A stretch of DNA of 64,000 nt from Typhlomys cinereus (Eukaryota; Chordata; Mammalia; Rodentia; Platacanthomyidae). Below the pieces are notes generated by a model. It was not told where the DNA came from. It saw only the letters and a program-made list of their open reading frames with translations, and made no database searches. The position numbers and the translations under genes were made by a program. Within the stretch, counting starts at the first letter, position 1. Each line of letters begins with the position of its first letter. The stretch spans positions 14,963,688 through 15,027,687 of the forward strand of contig JALPQD010000004.1 of NCBI GenBank assembly GCA_023101885.1, in the 5' to 3' direction. Below are positions 36,526 through 49,254 of this stretch, one piece after another.

Positions 36526-37330
36526 TTAAGAATTCTCCTTTTACAAAACTTAATAAGTAGTTGTCCCTCTCCTTCCTCTCCACTCACTCACTCCATTTTC
36601 TTCTCTTCTCTTTTACTTTTTCCTTCCTTTCCCTTCATCTCTTTTCTTCATCATTTTATCCCTCTCCCTCCCAACCTCTATCTTTTCTGTTTGTGTAGAC
36701 TGTTACATCCCCTCCTGGATGTCTGTTCTAGTAGGGACTCAGGCCTCTGTGGCCATTTAAGTGGGCCTTCCTTGGGTAAATCACCAATAGAGATGCCTAT
36801 CTAGCACTTGCCCTTAAAGTTTTCACTACATGTACTTATTTTCCTAAGTTCTTCACTGGTCAATAGGGGGAGTTGATTTGTAAGTCATTGTGCAGGTCTG
36901 GTGAGGGTAGGTCTCATCGAAGTGGGATCTTAGATACAGCAGCCCTGTCATGTCCGGGGTGACCTAGCCAGAAGTGAACCACCTCACCTTAATGTTTAAT
37001 ATATAAATATCTATCAGATTACAGATTTAAATAGTACACATGTAATCATTCTGTACCTACAGTAATTCCATGTGTATGCTAAAGATGAATCTTTGCCTGA
37101 TTGTGTTAGTATGTTAGGGGGTGGTCCTTATATATTTACAATCATTAATTTATTATTATATTATCCAACTGGTGGTCTGAATAAGCTATGAAAGTCAACA
37201 TTTATTTGTCTACTGAACATTTTATTTGTGGACAGCTTCATAGATGATTGCAGAGCATTAAAAACTTTTCATTCTATATTACCTGATCCCATTCATCCCA
37301 ATCTTTTCTCTCATCGAAAATTTTCTTCCC
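36526..37330 (-). mobile_element. probable old LINE-1 3' UTR
   Basis: A long pyrimidine tract (36565-36690, a G/A tract on the minus strand) follows an A-rich tail equivalent. 'gggactcaggcctctgtgg' and the 'tcatgtccggggtgacc' region come next. The arrangement resembles an older rodent L1 3' end, but I cannot align it to the younger family. Confidence 0.45.
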
Positions 37331-37490
37331 AACCAGGTTATTATCTACTTTAATCTTTAGATGTGTATGCTTGTGTGTGTTCCACTTTAGTCAGAGTCAG
37401 CTGTTTTGACATATGGCTAAGCACTTACTGTAGAGCAAAAAAATACTACTATCTCACATGAAGTTCTCATTGATTATATCTTCCATGTAT

Positions 37491-37536
<46 letters not shown>

Positions 37537-37673
37537 ATCTATCTATCATCTATCATCTATCTATCTATCTATCATCTATCTATCTATCATCTATCTATCT
37601 ATCTATCTATCATCTATCTATCATCTATCATCTATCTATCTATCTATCATCTATCTATCTATCATCTATCTAT

Positions 37674-37729
<56 letters not shown>
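37491..37729. repeat. TATC tetranucleotide microsatellite
   Basis: About 239 bp of TATC repeats. The left and middle parts are broken by repeated CATC steps, producing a recurring TATCATC pattern. The last 50 bp or so are pure TATC. The 91-codon Tyr-Leu-Ser-Ile frame over it is an artefact. Confidence 0.97.
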
Positions 37730-37998
37730 GTAAGACCTGATCTCCTTTAAAAATTTTGCCTTTAATTTTAACACTTGGGACAAAGGTTACAACAAGGGAA
37801 TTTAGAGGATGACATACATCCAAACTATGTCAGTTTTTTAGGCTTCAATTTATATAACAACAACACAATTAATTATACAGAGTATTTTTTTGACATTGTT
37901 TTGTAAGTTATTTAGTAAAACTCTTAATACCAGATATTAGCTTCCTCTCTGTGAGTTATTAGTCATGGTGGTCTTAGAGAACCCCAAAATAATATAGG

Positions 37999-39204
37999 TG
38001 AAATGTGAGATGTCCCCCACAGGATCATGTGTGTAAATCTTTAGTTGTTTGGGGAAGTCATGGCACTGTTAGGATGTGGAGTCTTTCTGGAAGAAGGCAG
38101 TCTCTGGGGATAAGCCTTTATCCTTGCCTTGCTAAAGTAAGTTTGCTCTTGAGCTTATATATAGCAGCTTTCTATCTCCATGAAAAGATGTGATTTAGAC
38201 CACTTTCTACTTCTGACAACCAGCCACTCCTTTCCTGCAATAGTAGAATGTATCTCCTCTGGAACAGTAAGCTTAATAAATCTCCCTTTCTCTCTCTAAG
38301 TAACTTAACTTTGAGTCTTTCTTACAGCAACAGATAAGAATAACTGGTACAGAAATTGATACCAAGAGTGGAGCATTGATTTGAGATTAAGAGCATCTTG
38401 TACCAGAATCTGAAATGTTTTGAAGTTGAGAGAAATTGGTACAAGAAAAGCATGGTGTTACGTGTGAGACTAAATGAATCCAGTACCAAAAAGTGAAGTT
38501 ATCATTTGTGAAACTGAGAGACATTGATACCTAGCAGTATGAGATGTGGCTTGTAAGCCTTTGGAATTGTTTGTCGGGAAAAATATGGAGAATTTTAGTA
38601 CTTTGAAAAAGAATTTGTGTCTATGAGACAGGAACAAAAGTGAGTAATGTTTTGAGAGATGAGTGGAAACCTTGCTTTTGATGGGTCAGAGGGAAGTAGA
38701 AACTGTGTTGGGAACTTGGTTAGAGGCAAATGGAGTGATGTGTTGGCAGAAAAGTTGATCAAATTTTGACCTTGTACTGAGTGTTTGCCTGAAATTAAAT
38801 GCAAGTATTTAGCGAGGAACTTTGAAGGCAATGTAGTCTTGACAGTGTGACATGGCTACATTTTAGTGTTCATGCTCAGAGTTATGAGAAAAAAGAGCAA
38901 GAAATCAGGCAAAAAATAGGTTTGATGATGAAAAAAATGTAATGGCAAGCTTAAAGAGTTGAAACAGAAAGAGAAAGAGTGCAAATTGAGGCTATTGCTA
39001 AAAGTATAAGCTCTATTAGTGAATCAAAACTTGTTCTCAATTTAGATAATAGAATAGTCCCTATCCTGAATGTAAATTCCTCAGGGAAGTGTCCACACAT
39101 AGGAAATCAAATTCTCTCTGGAGCTGTAAGCTGAATAAATCACCCTATCTCACTCTAAACTACTTCTGTTTGAGTCTTGTCTCACAGCAAAAAAAAAAAA
39201 AAAT
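37999..39204 (+). mobile_element. MaLR element with interior and partial 3' LTR
   Basis: A 5' LTR (37999-38351) shows 'agatgtcccccacagg', 'gcttaataaatctccc' and a 'cagcaacagataagaataac' end. It is followed at about 38358 by 'tgataccaagagtgg', the ERVL/MaLR-type primer-binding region. The interior runs to about 39110 with no coding capacity seen. A short 3' LTR piece (about 39111-39187, with 'gctgaataaatcaccc') ends at 'ctcacagc' and runs directly into a 15-base A run at 39188-39202 and ATAAATAAAT. The 5' edge is uncertain and no TSD is clear. Confidence 0.75.
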
Positions 39205-40344
39205 AAATAAATAGTACAATAGGCTACTGTTATTACTGTTGATTACCAAATAGAACCACACTTGTGTTAAAGCCCTACTGCAAAAGACATTATACAATTT
39301 GATAATGATACATGTATAAGTGAAACTGGAACTGAAAAATTTCAGGTTTTGACTTTGCATACTAACTCTCACAGTGAAAATTCACTAGTAAATTATCTAA
39401 GGATGATTTTTAACATCAGCATTCATTCCCAGCTGTGAACTCAGTAAGCTGCAATAGCTAGCAGTCTTGCAAGATGTGCTGATTATTAAAGTCATGAATG
39501 GTAGGGCAGAGCAGATTAAAAATACCACAATCTGTTTGGATTTAAGGTCTATTTCATATGAGGGAAGTCATGCCTGCTACTGTGCATGTGGCCAAGAATC
39601 AGTTCATGGAAATTAAGGGGAAATCTCCAAATAGAGTTTTATTAAATGGAAATAATATCAAAAATGCCTTATAAACATTTATCCTTGAATGCGTTGATTG
39701 TATACTGTCTCAGAGTCCTCTTTATGATAGGACAATTGCTATGTCTGTGATTGTGTACACAAGACCTTCAAAAATATAAACATTTCATCATGGAAAGAGA
39801 GTTTCACTTGTGAAGTACCAGTCCTCCTTGAAATACTCTTGATAATTATTTCTGACTGGGTGAAGATTGTTAAATTCTCAGTGGCATGCTTCAGTGTATA
39901 ACTGAAGGTGATGATATAGGCAAACCTAACTCAGTGACTCACACACAGAGAAAAATATGAAAGCAGAAGGAAGACTTTTAAAAAAGAAAAAAATGTCAGA
40001 AGGAAGGGAGCTGATACAGTATTAGTAAAATTCATTATGGAAATATGTTAAATTTTACTACAGCTAATATGCATGAAGATGCTTATGAAGTATTAGTGGA
40101 GACATATCTAAATCCCCTCGAGGAGGAAAAGGAAAAATATATTTTTAATATTCAGTATATTGTATCAAGCAGCAGGCACACACACACACACACACACACA
40201 ATTTTAATTTGCAATTCTTTTCATTCCTTTTTTATAGGATCATATCAAATTACACAGTTTTATATATCTATATACTTTTCTTCTGATACAAGGAATGTTT
40301 TATTGATATCAAGCTTTAAAGCAATTATTTTCTACATTAATCCT
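39205..40344. other. unassigned sequence with a CA repeat
   Basis: A CA dinucleotide run lies at 40177-40200. Nothing else is recognised. Confidence 0.45.
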
Positions 40345-40670
40345 AATCCCTGTGAAGGTTAGACTTAATAATCAACTTAAATTGCCTGCGAGAGGATCTT
40401 ACAGGCACTTTAGTGGAAGCATGTGTTGATGGCTTTAATTGAGATTGATCATCCATCCATTGTGGCAGGCACATTCCCTAGGTAGGGCATAAGGATGAGG
40501 AACACTGAGCACCAGCAAACATGCATGTATCCATTGCTTTCTGTGGCTTGAGTGCGGTTGTAATGTGATCAATTCTTTCAAGTTCCTGCCACTATGACAA
40601 TGGACTGTAATCTGGTAGTATCATTCTGCCATGGCTATAGTAAATGAAACCCAGACAGTCCCCTGGCACA
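40345..40670 (+). mobile_element. ORR1-like MaLR LTR
   Basis: It starts 'tgtgaaggttagacttaata' then 'atcaactta', followed by 'gagcaccagcaaacatgc', 'gtaatgtgatcaattc' and 'acaatggactgtaatctgg', the ORR1 order. The typical 3' terminus is lost and no TSD is clear. Confidence 0.65.
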
Positions 40671-41596
40671 TTTTAATGAATGCTTATTACAGAATATCAT
40701 TGATATCTACATTTTATGAGAAATGAGGGAAATAAGGAAGAGGAAAATAGTTGATTATGCACATATGTATGCCTATTAAAGTAACAAGAAAATATTAACA
40801 TATGAAAGTGCCATGAGCTGCAATAAGTGTTTGTGTTATATTTTTGTGTTTCACCATCCACTCAATCTTATCAGTACTCTCAGCATCTGAATTTATCATT
40901 AATGGCCCAAGAAAAACTACAAAAAGTATCAGTCAAGATTTTCTGCCTCCACTCTTCCCAAGTCCTCCACCAGCCAGCCCCAGTAGCACACATTCTGCTC
41001 TGGGCTGGGGAGGGCCACTAGGGCACATGCCAGGTCCCAGGTAAACTGCACCTTCACCAGCACCTCCGCACTTTCTGCTCAAGGCCCTCCGTATCCAGGA
41101 ATTTGTCTTCAGAATTCAACAGAGTACTATGAAAACCCAAGTAAATCTCTAGGGGACAAAAGCCATACATCTGAAGTCCTCTAAAATCATCCTACCACAT
41201 GGTAGAGATTCTTCACATCCAGCCCAAAGATAAGCAAACCCCTTTTTATCATCCTGTTCCCTTCAACTATTAGTCACTGTAGATTAACTTTTCCATATAG
41301 CGACCCACAAAACATATACAACTTCAGGGAGTACACCACTCACCCTTACATATCACCAAGGTACTAAATCATAAAAGTACACTACCATACTTATATTCAC
41401 CCATGTCCACTAAACCTAACTTAATTGATATACTGACAGTCAAATAAGCTCATCTAGGAAATAAAAATAACAACAGAAAAGGATATCTAACTCTAAGGCA
41501 AACACTAGTAATAACTGATCGAGAGAAATAACACCAACTAATTCAGTTCAGTCAAAAACACACAGATACTGAAAGGTCATAAGAGATAAACCAACA

Positions 41597-42657
41597 ATGC
41601 CCAAGTCACAGTGCAAATCCATGAGAAACAAAATCCAAGAAAACAAATCTTCCACAGAAAAAATTACCACATAATGATAGATTCCAAATACAGCAAATTC
41701 ACAGAAAATAGTCAAGAAAGCCAGGCCCAAGATAATGATTTTCAAAGCATGATCATTACTATGATCAATACTATGAAAGAGGAAATCCAGGAGGAGTTAA
41801 ATAACCGCATCAACCACTTTGAACAGAAACATAATAGACACTTGGAAGGGTTGAGAAAAACAGTTCAAGAAACAAAAATAGGCATAGAGCAGTTAAAACA
41901 GTCTCAAGCAGAGGTTAAAATTGAACCAAAAGACAAGTTATCTTCAATCCAGAACTCAACAGAGTCTTATTAGCAGAACTAGCAAAGCAGAAAATAGAAT
42001 TTCAGATCTTGAAGACAAAGTGGAAGAATTAACCAGCTCAATGAAAGAGGTTATTAAAGCCAAAAAAATACTTGAGAGAAATATTCCAGAGTTATGGGAC
42101 ACCCTGAAGAAACCTAATATGTATTCATGGAATACCAAAACAAGAATCCCAAAATACCACACCTGAGGAAATTTTTCAAATTATCATCAAGGAAAACTTT
42201 CCTCATCTAACGAATAAGAGCCCCATCCAAATACAAGAGGCATTCCTCACCTCATACAGATATAACCAAAATAGAGACTCACCACTGCAAACAATAGTCA
42301 AAACACTCCACAGTCAAGACAAAGAAAAGGTGCTGAGAGCTTCAAGGGAAAAAATAAACAAGTCACTTTTAAAGGTAAACCTATTAAAATAACAAATGAC
42401 TTCTCAATGGAAACAGTAAAAGCAAGAAGAGCTAGGAGAGACGTACCTCAAGTATTGAATGAGCAAAAATGTCAACCCAGGCTGATATACCCTGCAAAAC
42501 TATCCGTCATGATCGAGAGGGAAGGAAAGTTTTTCAGCACAAAGACAACTTGAAGGCTTACATGTCTACCAAACCAAGACTTCAAAAAATGCTAGAAATG
42601 ACACTCAAGCTTGAAGAAAAGAGTAAGCATATCCAGGATGACAAAAGGGAAGTATAA
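41597..42657 (+). pseudogene. L1 ORF1 (copy A), disabled
   Basis: ORF1 of L1 encodes a trimeric RNA-binding nucleic-acid chaperone. Here the ATG at 41597 is followed within 30 codons by a frameshift relative to copy B (one extra base near 41670). The coiled-coil part reads in the frame of 41611-41973, with heptads and the 'MINTMKEEIQEELNNRINHF' segment. Another frame shift lies near 41968. RRM-like and C-terminal parts follow in pieces. The C-terminal frame (42469-42657) ends at the expected TAA. It cannot give a full protein. Confidence 0.88.
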
Positions 42658-42708
42658 TACCACCAAATCCTAAAAGCCATATAAAACACTTATGAAAGCC
42701 ACTAAACA

Positions 42709-45700
42709 TAAAAAGTGGAATTAATAATTTCTCCATTATAAAATTCAATGTCAATGGAATAACTCACCAATCAAGAGACACAGATTACAAACTTAGATTA
42801 AAAATCACATCCCAATCTGCTGCTTTCAGGAAACACATCTCACCATAAAAGAAAGGCACATCCTAAAAATAAAAGGCTGGTCAAAAATTCTGCAAGCTAA
42901 TGAATCCAGGAAATAGGCAGGGATAGCTATTATGCTATTAGACAAAGTGGACTTCAAACCAAAAAATATCATAGAGATACAGATGCACAATACATTTTAG
43001 TCACAGGTACAATTCATCAAGAAGACTTCACAATACTGAAATTATGTGCACCTAATACAGGCTCCTCCATATCCACTAAGCAAATCCTACAGTTTCTAAA
43101 TCAAGAAATGAACCCTCAAATGATAATCTTGGGAATTTCAATACCACCCTCTCAACATGGGATAGATCAACAGGTCAAAAACTTAACAGAGACACTTTGG
43201 AACTTAATCAAACTCTTACTGAAATGGACCTTACAGATCTCTATCAAACTTTTCATCCACACACTAAAGTATATACATTTTTATCAATGGCACACAGAAC
43301 TTTCTCCAACATAGACCACATTTTGGGCCACAAAATGAATCTCCACTGTCATGGTTTGAAATGTGTCCCCCACAGTCTCATGTGTTTGACAAGGTCATGG
43401 TACCTTGAGAGGTGGAGCCTTACTGGAGGAAGGCAGTCACAAGTGGTGGGCCTTGAGGTGGATTAGTCCCATCCTACCTCCAGGAGAAGTCTGTCTTTGC
43501 AGCAAGCAGTCTGCAGCTCTCGGCTTCCAAGATGTCTGCAGTGACTTAGCCTCCTCCAGCTTTGGCCAGCCAGCCATGCCACCTCTGCTTTGAGAGTCTG
43601 TGCCTTCCCTCTGGAACCACAAGCTGAATAAACCTCCCTTTCTCCTTTAAGTTGATCGATTTTGAGTGCTCTTTTCACGGCAATAGTTAAGAGTAACCGT
43701 TATATCCACATATACAGGAAAGTTGAAATTCTCACCTATACCCTATCAGAACACCATGGTCTAAATCTTCACATCCACAGAACAACAAACAACAGAAAAT
43801 ACACTAACTTCTGAAAACTCAACACTATGATGCTGAATGAGAATTGGATTCAGGAAGAAATTATAAGGGAAATTCAAGATTTCCTGGAAGCAAATGATAA
43901 TGAAAATACAACTTATCAAAAAAATCTTTGGAACACAATGAAAGCTGTTCTAAGATGTAAGCTCATAGCTCTTAATGCCTACATCAATTAAAAGAAACAT
44001 CATGAAAAAATAACTTAACAATGCAGCTTAAAGCTTCAGATACACAAGAACAATCTGATCCTAAAAGCAATATAAGAGAGGAGATTAGCAAAATATGGGG
44101 AGAAATATCTAAAATTGAGATAAGGAAACTGATGCAGAGAATCAACCATTGAAAAAGCTGGTTCTTTGAAAAAAATCATTAAGATTGATAGACCCTTAGC
44201 TAAATTAACCAAAATCAAGAGAGAGAAAACCCAAATTCACAAAATTATAAATGACAATGGAGTTATCACTACTGATACCCAAGAAATTCAGAGAATAATA
44301 AAGTCATATTTCAAAAACTTATATTCTGTGAAATTTGGTAAACTAAAAGAAATGGATGAATTCCTAAGTAAGCAGAATTTACCTAAATTGAATTAGGAAG
44401 TTTTGAATTATTTTAATAGTCCATAAGATATGAAGAAATTGATGAAGTAATCTCGAATATTCCTACCAAAAAATGTCCTGGACCAGATGGATTCAGCACA
44501 GAGTTCTACCAGACATTTAAGGAGCTAATAACACCAATACTCCTTAAACTGTTCCCTCAAATAACAAAGGAAGGAACACTACCAAATTCTTTCTATGAAG
44601 CTAATATCCTTTTAATCCCAAAACCTACTAAAGATACACTTAAAAAAGAAAACTATAGACCAATCTTTTCAATGAACACAGATGCACAATTCTCAACAAA
44701 TTCTTAGCAAATCAGATTCAAAATTCAAGACCAAAATTCAAGACCACACGATACTCTCGATAGAAGCAGAAAAAGTTTTTGATAATATCCAACAGCCTTT
44801 TATGATCAAAACCGTAGAAACAGTTGAAATGGAAGCAACCTTTATCAACGTAATAAAAATTGTATACCACAAGAGAATAACAAGGATTATATTCAGTGGA
44901 GAAAAATTTGAAGCATTCCCGCTTTCATCAGGAACTAGAGAAGCCTGTCCACTCTCACCATGTCTATTCAATATTGTACTTGAAGTATTAGCTGGAGCCA
45001 TAAGACAAGAAAGGGACATAAAAAGGATTCAAATCAGCAAGGAAAAAGTCAAGTTATCTCTATTTGCAGATGACATGACCATATACCTGAGTGATCCCAA
45101 AAACTCAACTAGGAAATTCCTGGAACTAATACAAAAGTTCAGCAGGGTGGCTGGATACTAAATAAATGTACAAAAGTCAATGAATGGCCTTACTATATGC
45201 CCAGGATGAAGGAAAAGAAAAAGCCCTAAGAGAAACAATGCCATTTACGATAGCCTCTAAAACAGTGCAATACCTTGGTGTAAACCTAACCAAGGAAGTA
45301 AGAGACCTTTAAAATGAAAACTTTAAAACCCTAAAGAGAGAAATTACAGAAGGACCAGAACTTGGAAAGACCTCCCATGTTCCTGGATTGGCAGAATCAA
45401 TATCATAAAAATGACCATCTTACCAAAGGCAATATACAAACTCAATGCTATACTAATCAAAATCTCAAATCAATTCTTTAAAGAAGTTGACCAAACACTC
45501 AAAACTTATATGGAAGCACAAAAGACCCAGGATAGCAAAAACAATCCTGAGTAACAAAAACAATGCTGGAGGTATCACCATACCAAGCCTTAATCAATAC
45601 TACAAATCCATAGTTTTAAAAGCAGCCTGGTACTGTCTCCAAAATAGACACAGGGATCAATGGATAAGGGTTATTGACCCAGATATAAGTACATGCAATT

Positions 45701-46769
45701 ACAACCATTTAGACTTTGACAAAGGGACCCAAAAAATCCAATGGAAAAAGAACAGCATCTTCAACAAATGGTGCTGGCAAAACTGGATCTCCACATGCAG
45801 AAGATTAAAAATGGACCCATACTAATCACCACGTACAAGAATTAATTCCAAATGGATCAAGGACCTCAATATAAGGCCAGTTACTATAAAAACCTTACTT
45901 GAAAAGGGAGGGAAATCCCTCAAGTTGATTGGACTAGGCTAACAGTTCTAATACAGAAATCCAGTAGCACAGTCACTACAAACAAAACTCAAAAGATGGG
46001 ATCTTACATAATTAAAGAGCTTCTGTTCAGATAAAGATATTGTAACCCAAGCAAAAAGGCAACACACAGAATGGGAGAGAATCTTCATTAACCACATATC
46101 TGATAGAGCTCTGTTATCCGAAGTGCACAAAGAACTTAGAAAACTAAATACCAAGGAAACAAATGACCCAATTAAAAAATGGGCCTTGGAACTTAAAAGA
46201 AACTTTCCCAGGGAAGAAATTGAAATGTCTACCAAAAATCTTAAAAAATGCTCCACATTCTTAGCTATCAGGGAAATCAAAACCTCCCTGAGATATCATC
46301 TTACCCCGTCAGGATGTCAAAAATCCACAATACAAACAACACCAAATGCTGGAGACTATGTAGCGAGAAGGGAACTCTCTCTCCTACATTGCTGGTGGGA
46401 ATGCAGGCTTATAGAACCACTCTGTCGAGCTGTCTGGTGATTATTAATAAAGTTTAAGATTGAAATGCCATATGACACAGCTATTCCACTTTTGGGAATA
46501 ATTCCCTATACAGAAAAAATTCACTTCAATGGCACAAGCATGACCATGTGCATAGCAGCACTATTTACAATAGCAAAGTCGTGGAATCAACCCAAATGCC
46601 CAACAGTTGAAGAGTGGATAAGGAAATTTAGTACATTTGTACAATGGAATACTATTCAACCATCAAAAAGATGAATTAATGAAATTTGCAAGGAAATGCA
46701 TGGAATTAAAAAAAAATTGTTTTGACTGAAGTATCCCAGACCCAGTACTCCCTAATAGGTGGATCCTAG
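42709..46769 (+). pseudogene. L1 ORF2 (copy A), disabled and interrupted
   Basis: ORF2 of L1 carries an N-terminal endonuclease, a reverse transcriptase and a Cys-rich C-terminus. The expected start codon reads AAG. In the endonuclease the GDFN motif is mutated to GISI (near 43130), which removes catalytic residues. The MT-like LTR at 43347-43704 splits this domain. In the reverse transcriptase the FADD motif survives (near 45066), but about 110 bp upstream (around 44720) are deleted and replaced by a 13-bp tandem duplication. Multiple stops and shifts follow. The stop at 46767-46769 corresponds to the true end. Confidence 0.9.
43347..43704 (+). mobile_element. MT-like MaLR solo LTR inside L1 copy A
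   Basis: 358 bp, starting 'tgtcatggtttgaaatgtg' with 'gctgaataaacctccc' near the 3' end. The last base pair is TA instead of CA. An exact 5-bp TSD, tccac (43342-43346 and 43705-43709), joins L1 sequence that is continuous in copy B. It is the closest relative in the window of the LTR at 6555-6912, which has the same length. Confidence 0.95.
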
Positions 46770-47849
46770 TACCAAACCCACTTAGTGACATGCTCAAAGA
46801 TAAATCTCTGTAATACCTATAGTAATTGCAAAGATCGTAAACAGGAGGGAAGGAGAAGCAGACCTCCACCAGAGACAAGGAGAGAGGGCACCATGCTACA
46901 GCAGAGAAAATAGGCCACCATCAAGTACTGCAAGCAAATAATGAGATATCTGATTAAGTTCACTCACTTTCCTTCCGAGTCACTTGCAACTGATTTGGTT
47001 TGACCTCACCAGTCAGGCAGGGCATAGAGTCTGGCAGATAGATGGTAACCATCCTGGAAATGGGAGAATGACCCTCCCCTCCCACCATGATCTCCTACTC
47101 TTATTCCATCTACCTTTGAATCTACTCTTTAATAAGACTTTATTTTAAAAGCTTTTTAACTCTGGCTAGGAGGTGACATCCAATATGCATCAAGATGGAG
47201 CCAGTGGCGGTGCAGGTACAGCAAACCTGGAAAAAAAAAAAAACCATAATCAGAACATCAGAGAATCAACATTAATCACCAGGGACCAGGCCATCCTAAT
47301 CTCTCCCCATCCTAAAGCTCAGGGAAATTTGCAGAAGAGGTTAAGAGATAAGATTGTAAGAGCCTAAAAATGGAGAGGAGCAACGATATGCAAGATATTC
47401 CACACAAGTTAGGGCCAAAGTAATCATAATAGGACTTTGCATGACCTGCACAATGACCGACATATCATTGCCCCACCAAAGTCTAGCATGGATCACAGGC
47501 ACTAGTATCCTTAAAAGCAAGGGATTAACAGTCACAATAGTATTCATATACTAAAGGGGAACACAAGAAAGAGCTCTAGGCAATGCTACTGAGTCCTCAC
47601 AACTCATCAGAGAGCAGGACCCAGAGGGGAGATTTGACATGCACACTAAAGGATGCTCCAGGGTTGTGGGGGAACGTGGCATTGGAAGAAAGGGAGGGAC
47701 GGGGCAAAGGAAGGTGAAAAGGGGGAAGAAGCAAGGTGATCCAGATAGAGGTGGGAGGAGGGAGGGAACCAGGGTACCTATTAAGTTTGTATGAGTGGAA
47801 AAAAATTAAAAATATAAAAAATAAATAAAGGAGAGAATGATCTGGCTGG

Positions 47850-48005
47850 GAGGCAGTCAAGCAATCATTGGTCTCAGCTCTCTGTCTTTGCTCTGTATAT
47901 ATGGGGTTCCTGCTGCCTTTACCTTCTTGCCATGACAAACTGTGACCTAGAATTGTGAACCAATAAACCCTCTTGTCCCCCTAAGAAAGATTTTCGGCCT
48001 TTTTT
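47850..48005 (+). mobile_element. ORR1/MT-like LTR 3' fragment
   Basis: 'cttgccatgacaaactgtga', 'tgtgaaccaataaaccctc' and 'cccctaagaaagatttt' match the 3' third of an ORR1/MT LTR. It directly follows the tail of L1 copy A. Confidence 0.6.
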
Positions 48006-48980
48006 GTAGTTTGAGCTGTCTGTAAAATATTCATTCATCCTACATGAAAGCAGAGAATTCTCTAGATGTCGTCTAGTAATTTTTAATTGAATAGAAATTT
48101 GTTGAAGTCTGAAAAATCTGTTGCCTGTCTTCATGATTACTGGCTGAATACTTCATATGATATCATACTCTAAATGGGTGAGACAGCCCTATGGTGTGAA
48201 CAATTTTGCCATACATTAAAAAATCTTACATTGAATATTAATGTTGACAAGATTATGATTTTTAGTCACACACAGATCATTGTTACCATAATAACATATT
48301 TTAGAATAAGAATTCAGTGATAAGATCATAATACTCATGTTTTCTGTCGGGACCCAAAGGTCATTATCTATTACTTTAGTGGGAGAGGAAAATGATTGGC
48401 ATCCACAGGATAAAAATTAAGACTTAATTTTCATCCAGGTGAACATAGAGTTTTCCAGTGGTGGATTTCCTCTAGTGAATTTGTATCTGACAGACAATTC
48501 ATTATCCTCCATGTTTTCCAAAATGGCAGATACATGTTTCACACAAATTGTTAACTGTTAAATTATATTTTAAAGCCCTCATTAGTCATCCAAATCATTA
48601 TTAGCTGTTTATGAAAGAATTGAATTCCCTGTTTTAAGTGACTTGAAGCCCTTAAGTGATTATTTTCTCCTTTCTCAAGTGAGTAACTAGCAACACTGTG
48701 CATGTTTCCCTACCACACTGAAAATAAATCATCCCATGTTGCAACAGAACTGCTTTAGACATTCCTTCATTTATGGATGCCCGTTACCCAGCCAATTAGC
48801 TTCAGGAAGGAGATGTGGGTGATTCACAATACAAATATGAAACAACTTAAGAAAGGATTTAGCTTGACTGCCACTCCAGGACACAGAACATCATGATGGG
48901 GAAGTCAAGGCAGCAAGATTCTGAAACAACTAGCTATATTGTGTCTGTTGGGTTGTCTATGTTATGCACACAAGAATCTA
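48006..48980. other. unassigned sequence
   Basis: No gene or repeat family is recognised. Confidence 0.4.
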
Positions 48981-49240
48981 AGCCCAGGGAATGGTGGCAC
49001 CAATTCTTGAGCGATCTTCACTTCCCAGTATCTCAGCAAATAAGATACCTGCTTTTAATCCTGGTATATGAAGTTTGATCCCCAGAAGTACAAAAAGTGG
49101 AAGAAGAGAGCTAATTTCCCAACATTGTATTCTGAACTCTACCTCTCTTATACCATGCATGCATGCACGCTCATTTTCTCTCTCTCTGTCTCTCTCCCTC
49201 TCATTCTCTATCATAAGTACATAAATAAATAGCAGTGAGT
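48981..49240 (+). mobile_element. rodent SINE remnant with TC-rich tail
   Basis: A B1-like fragment ('agcccagggaatggtggcac') and a tRNA-type box B-like 'gaagtttgatccccagaag' are followed by a CT repeat and an ATAAATAAAT tail. It may be two merged SINEs. Confidence 0.45.
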
Positions 49241-49254
49241 AATAGTTTTTACAC

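Larger units (their letters stand above)
40920..47828 (+). mobile_element. near full-length decayed LINE-1 (copy A)
   Basis: The order is a 5' UTR of about 650 bp (40920-41596), ORF1 (41597-42657), ORF2 (about 42709-46769, interrupted by an LTR at 43347-43704), a 3' UTR (46770-47800) with G-rich tract at 47665-47765, and an A-rich tail. The ORFs align collinearly with copy B at 58 kb but carry many more changes. The 5' UTR does not match the monomer-type 5' UTR of copy B except perhaps in its first 100 bp. I could not find a convincing TSD, so the 5' edge is approximate. Confidence 0.9.

Noticed and set aside
37458..37733. 91-codon Tyr/Leu/Ser/Ile ORF, or a CRISPR-like array
   Set aside because: It is a translation of a TATC microsatellite. 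There are no spacers of unique sequence.
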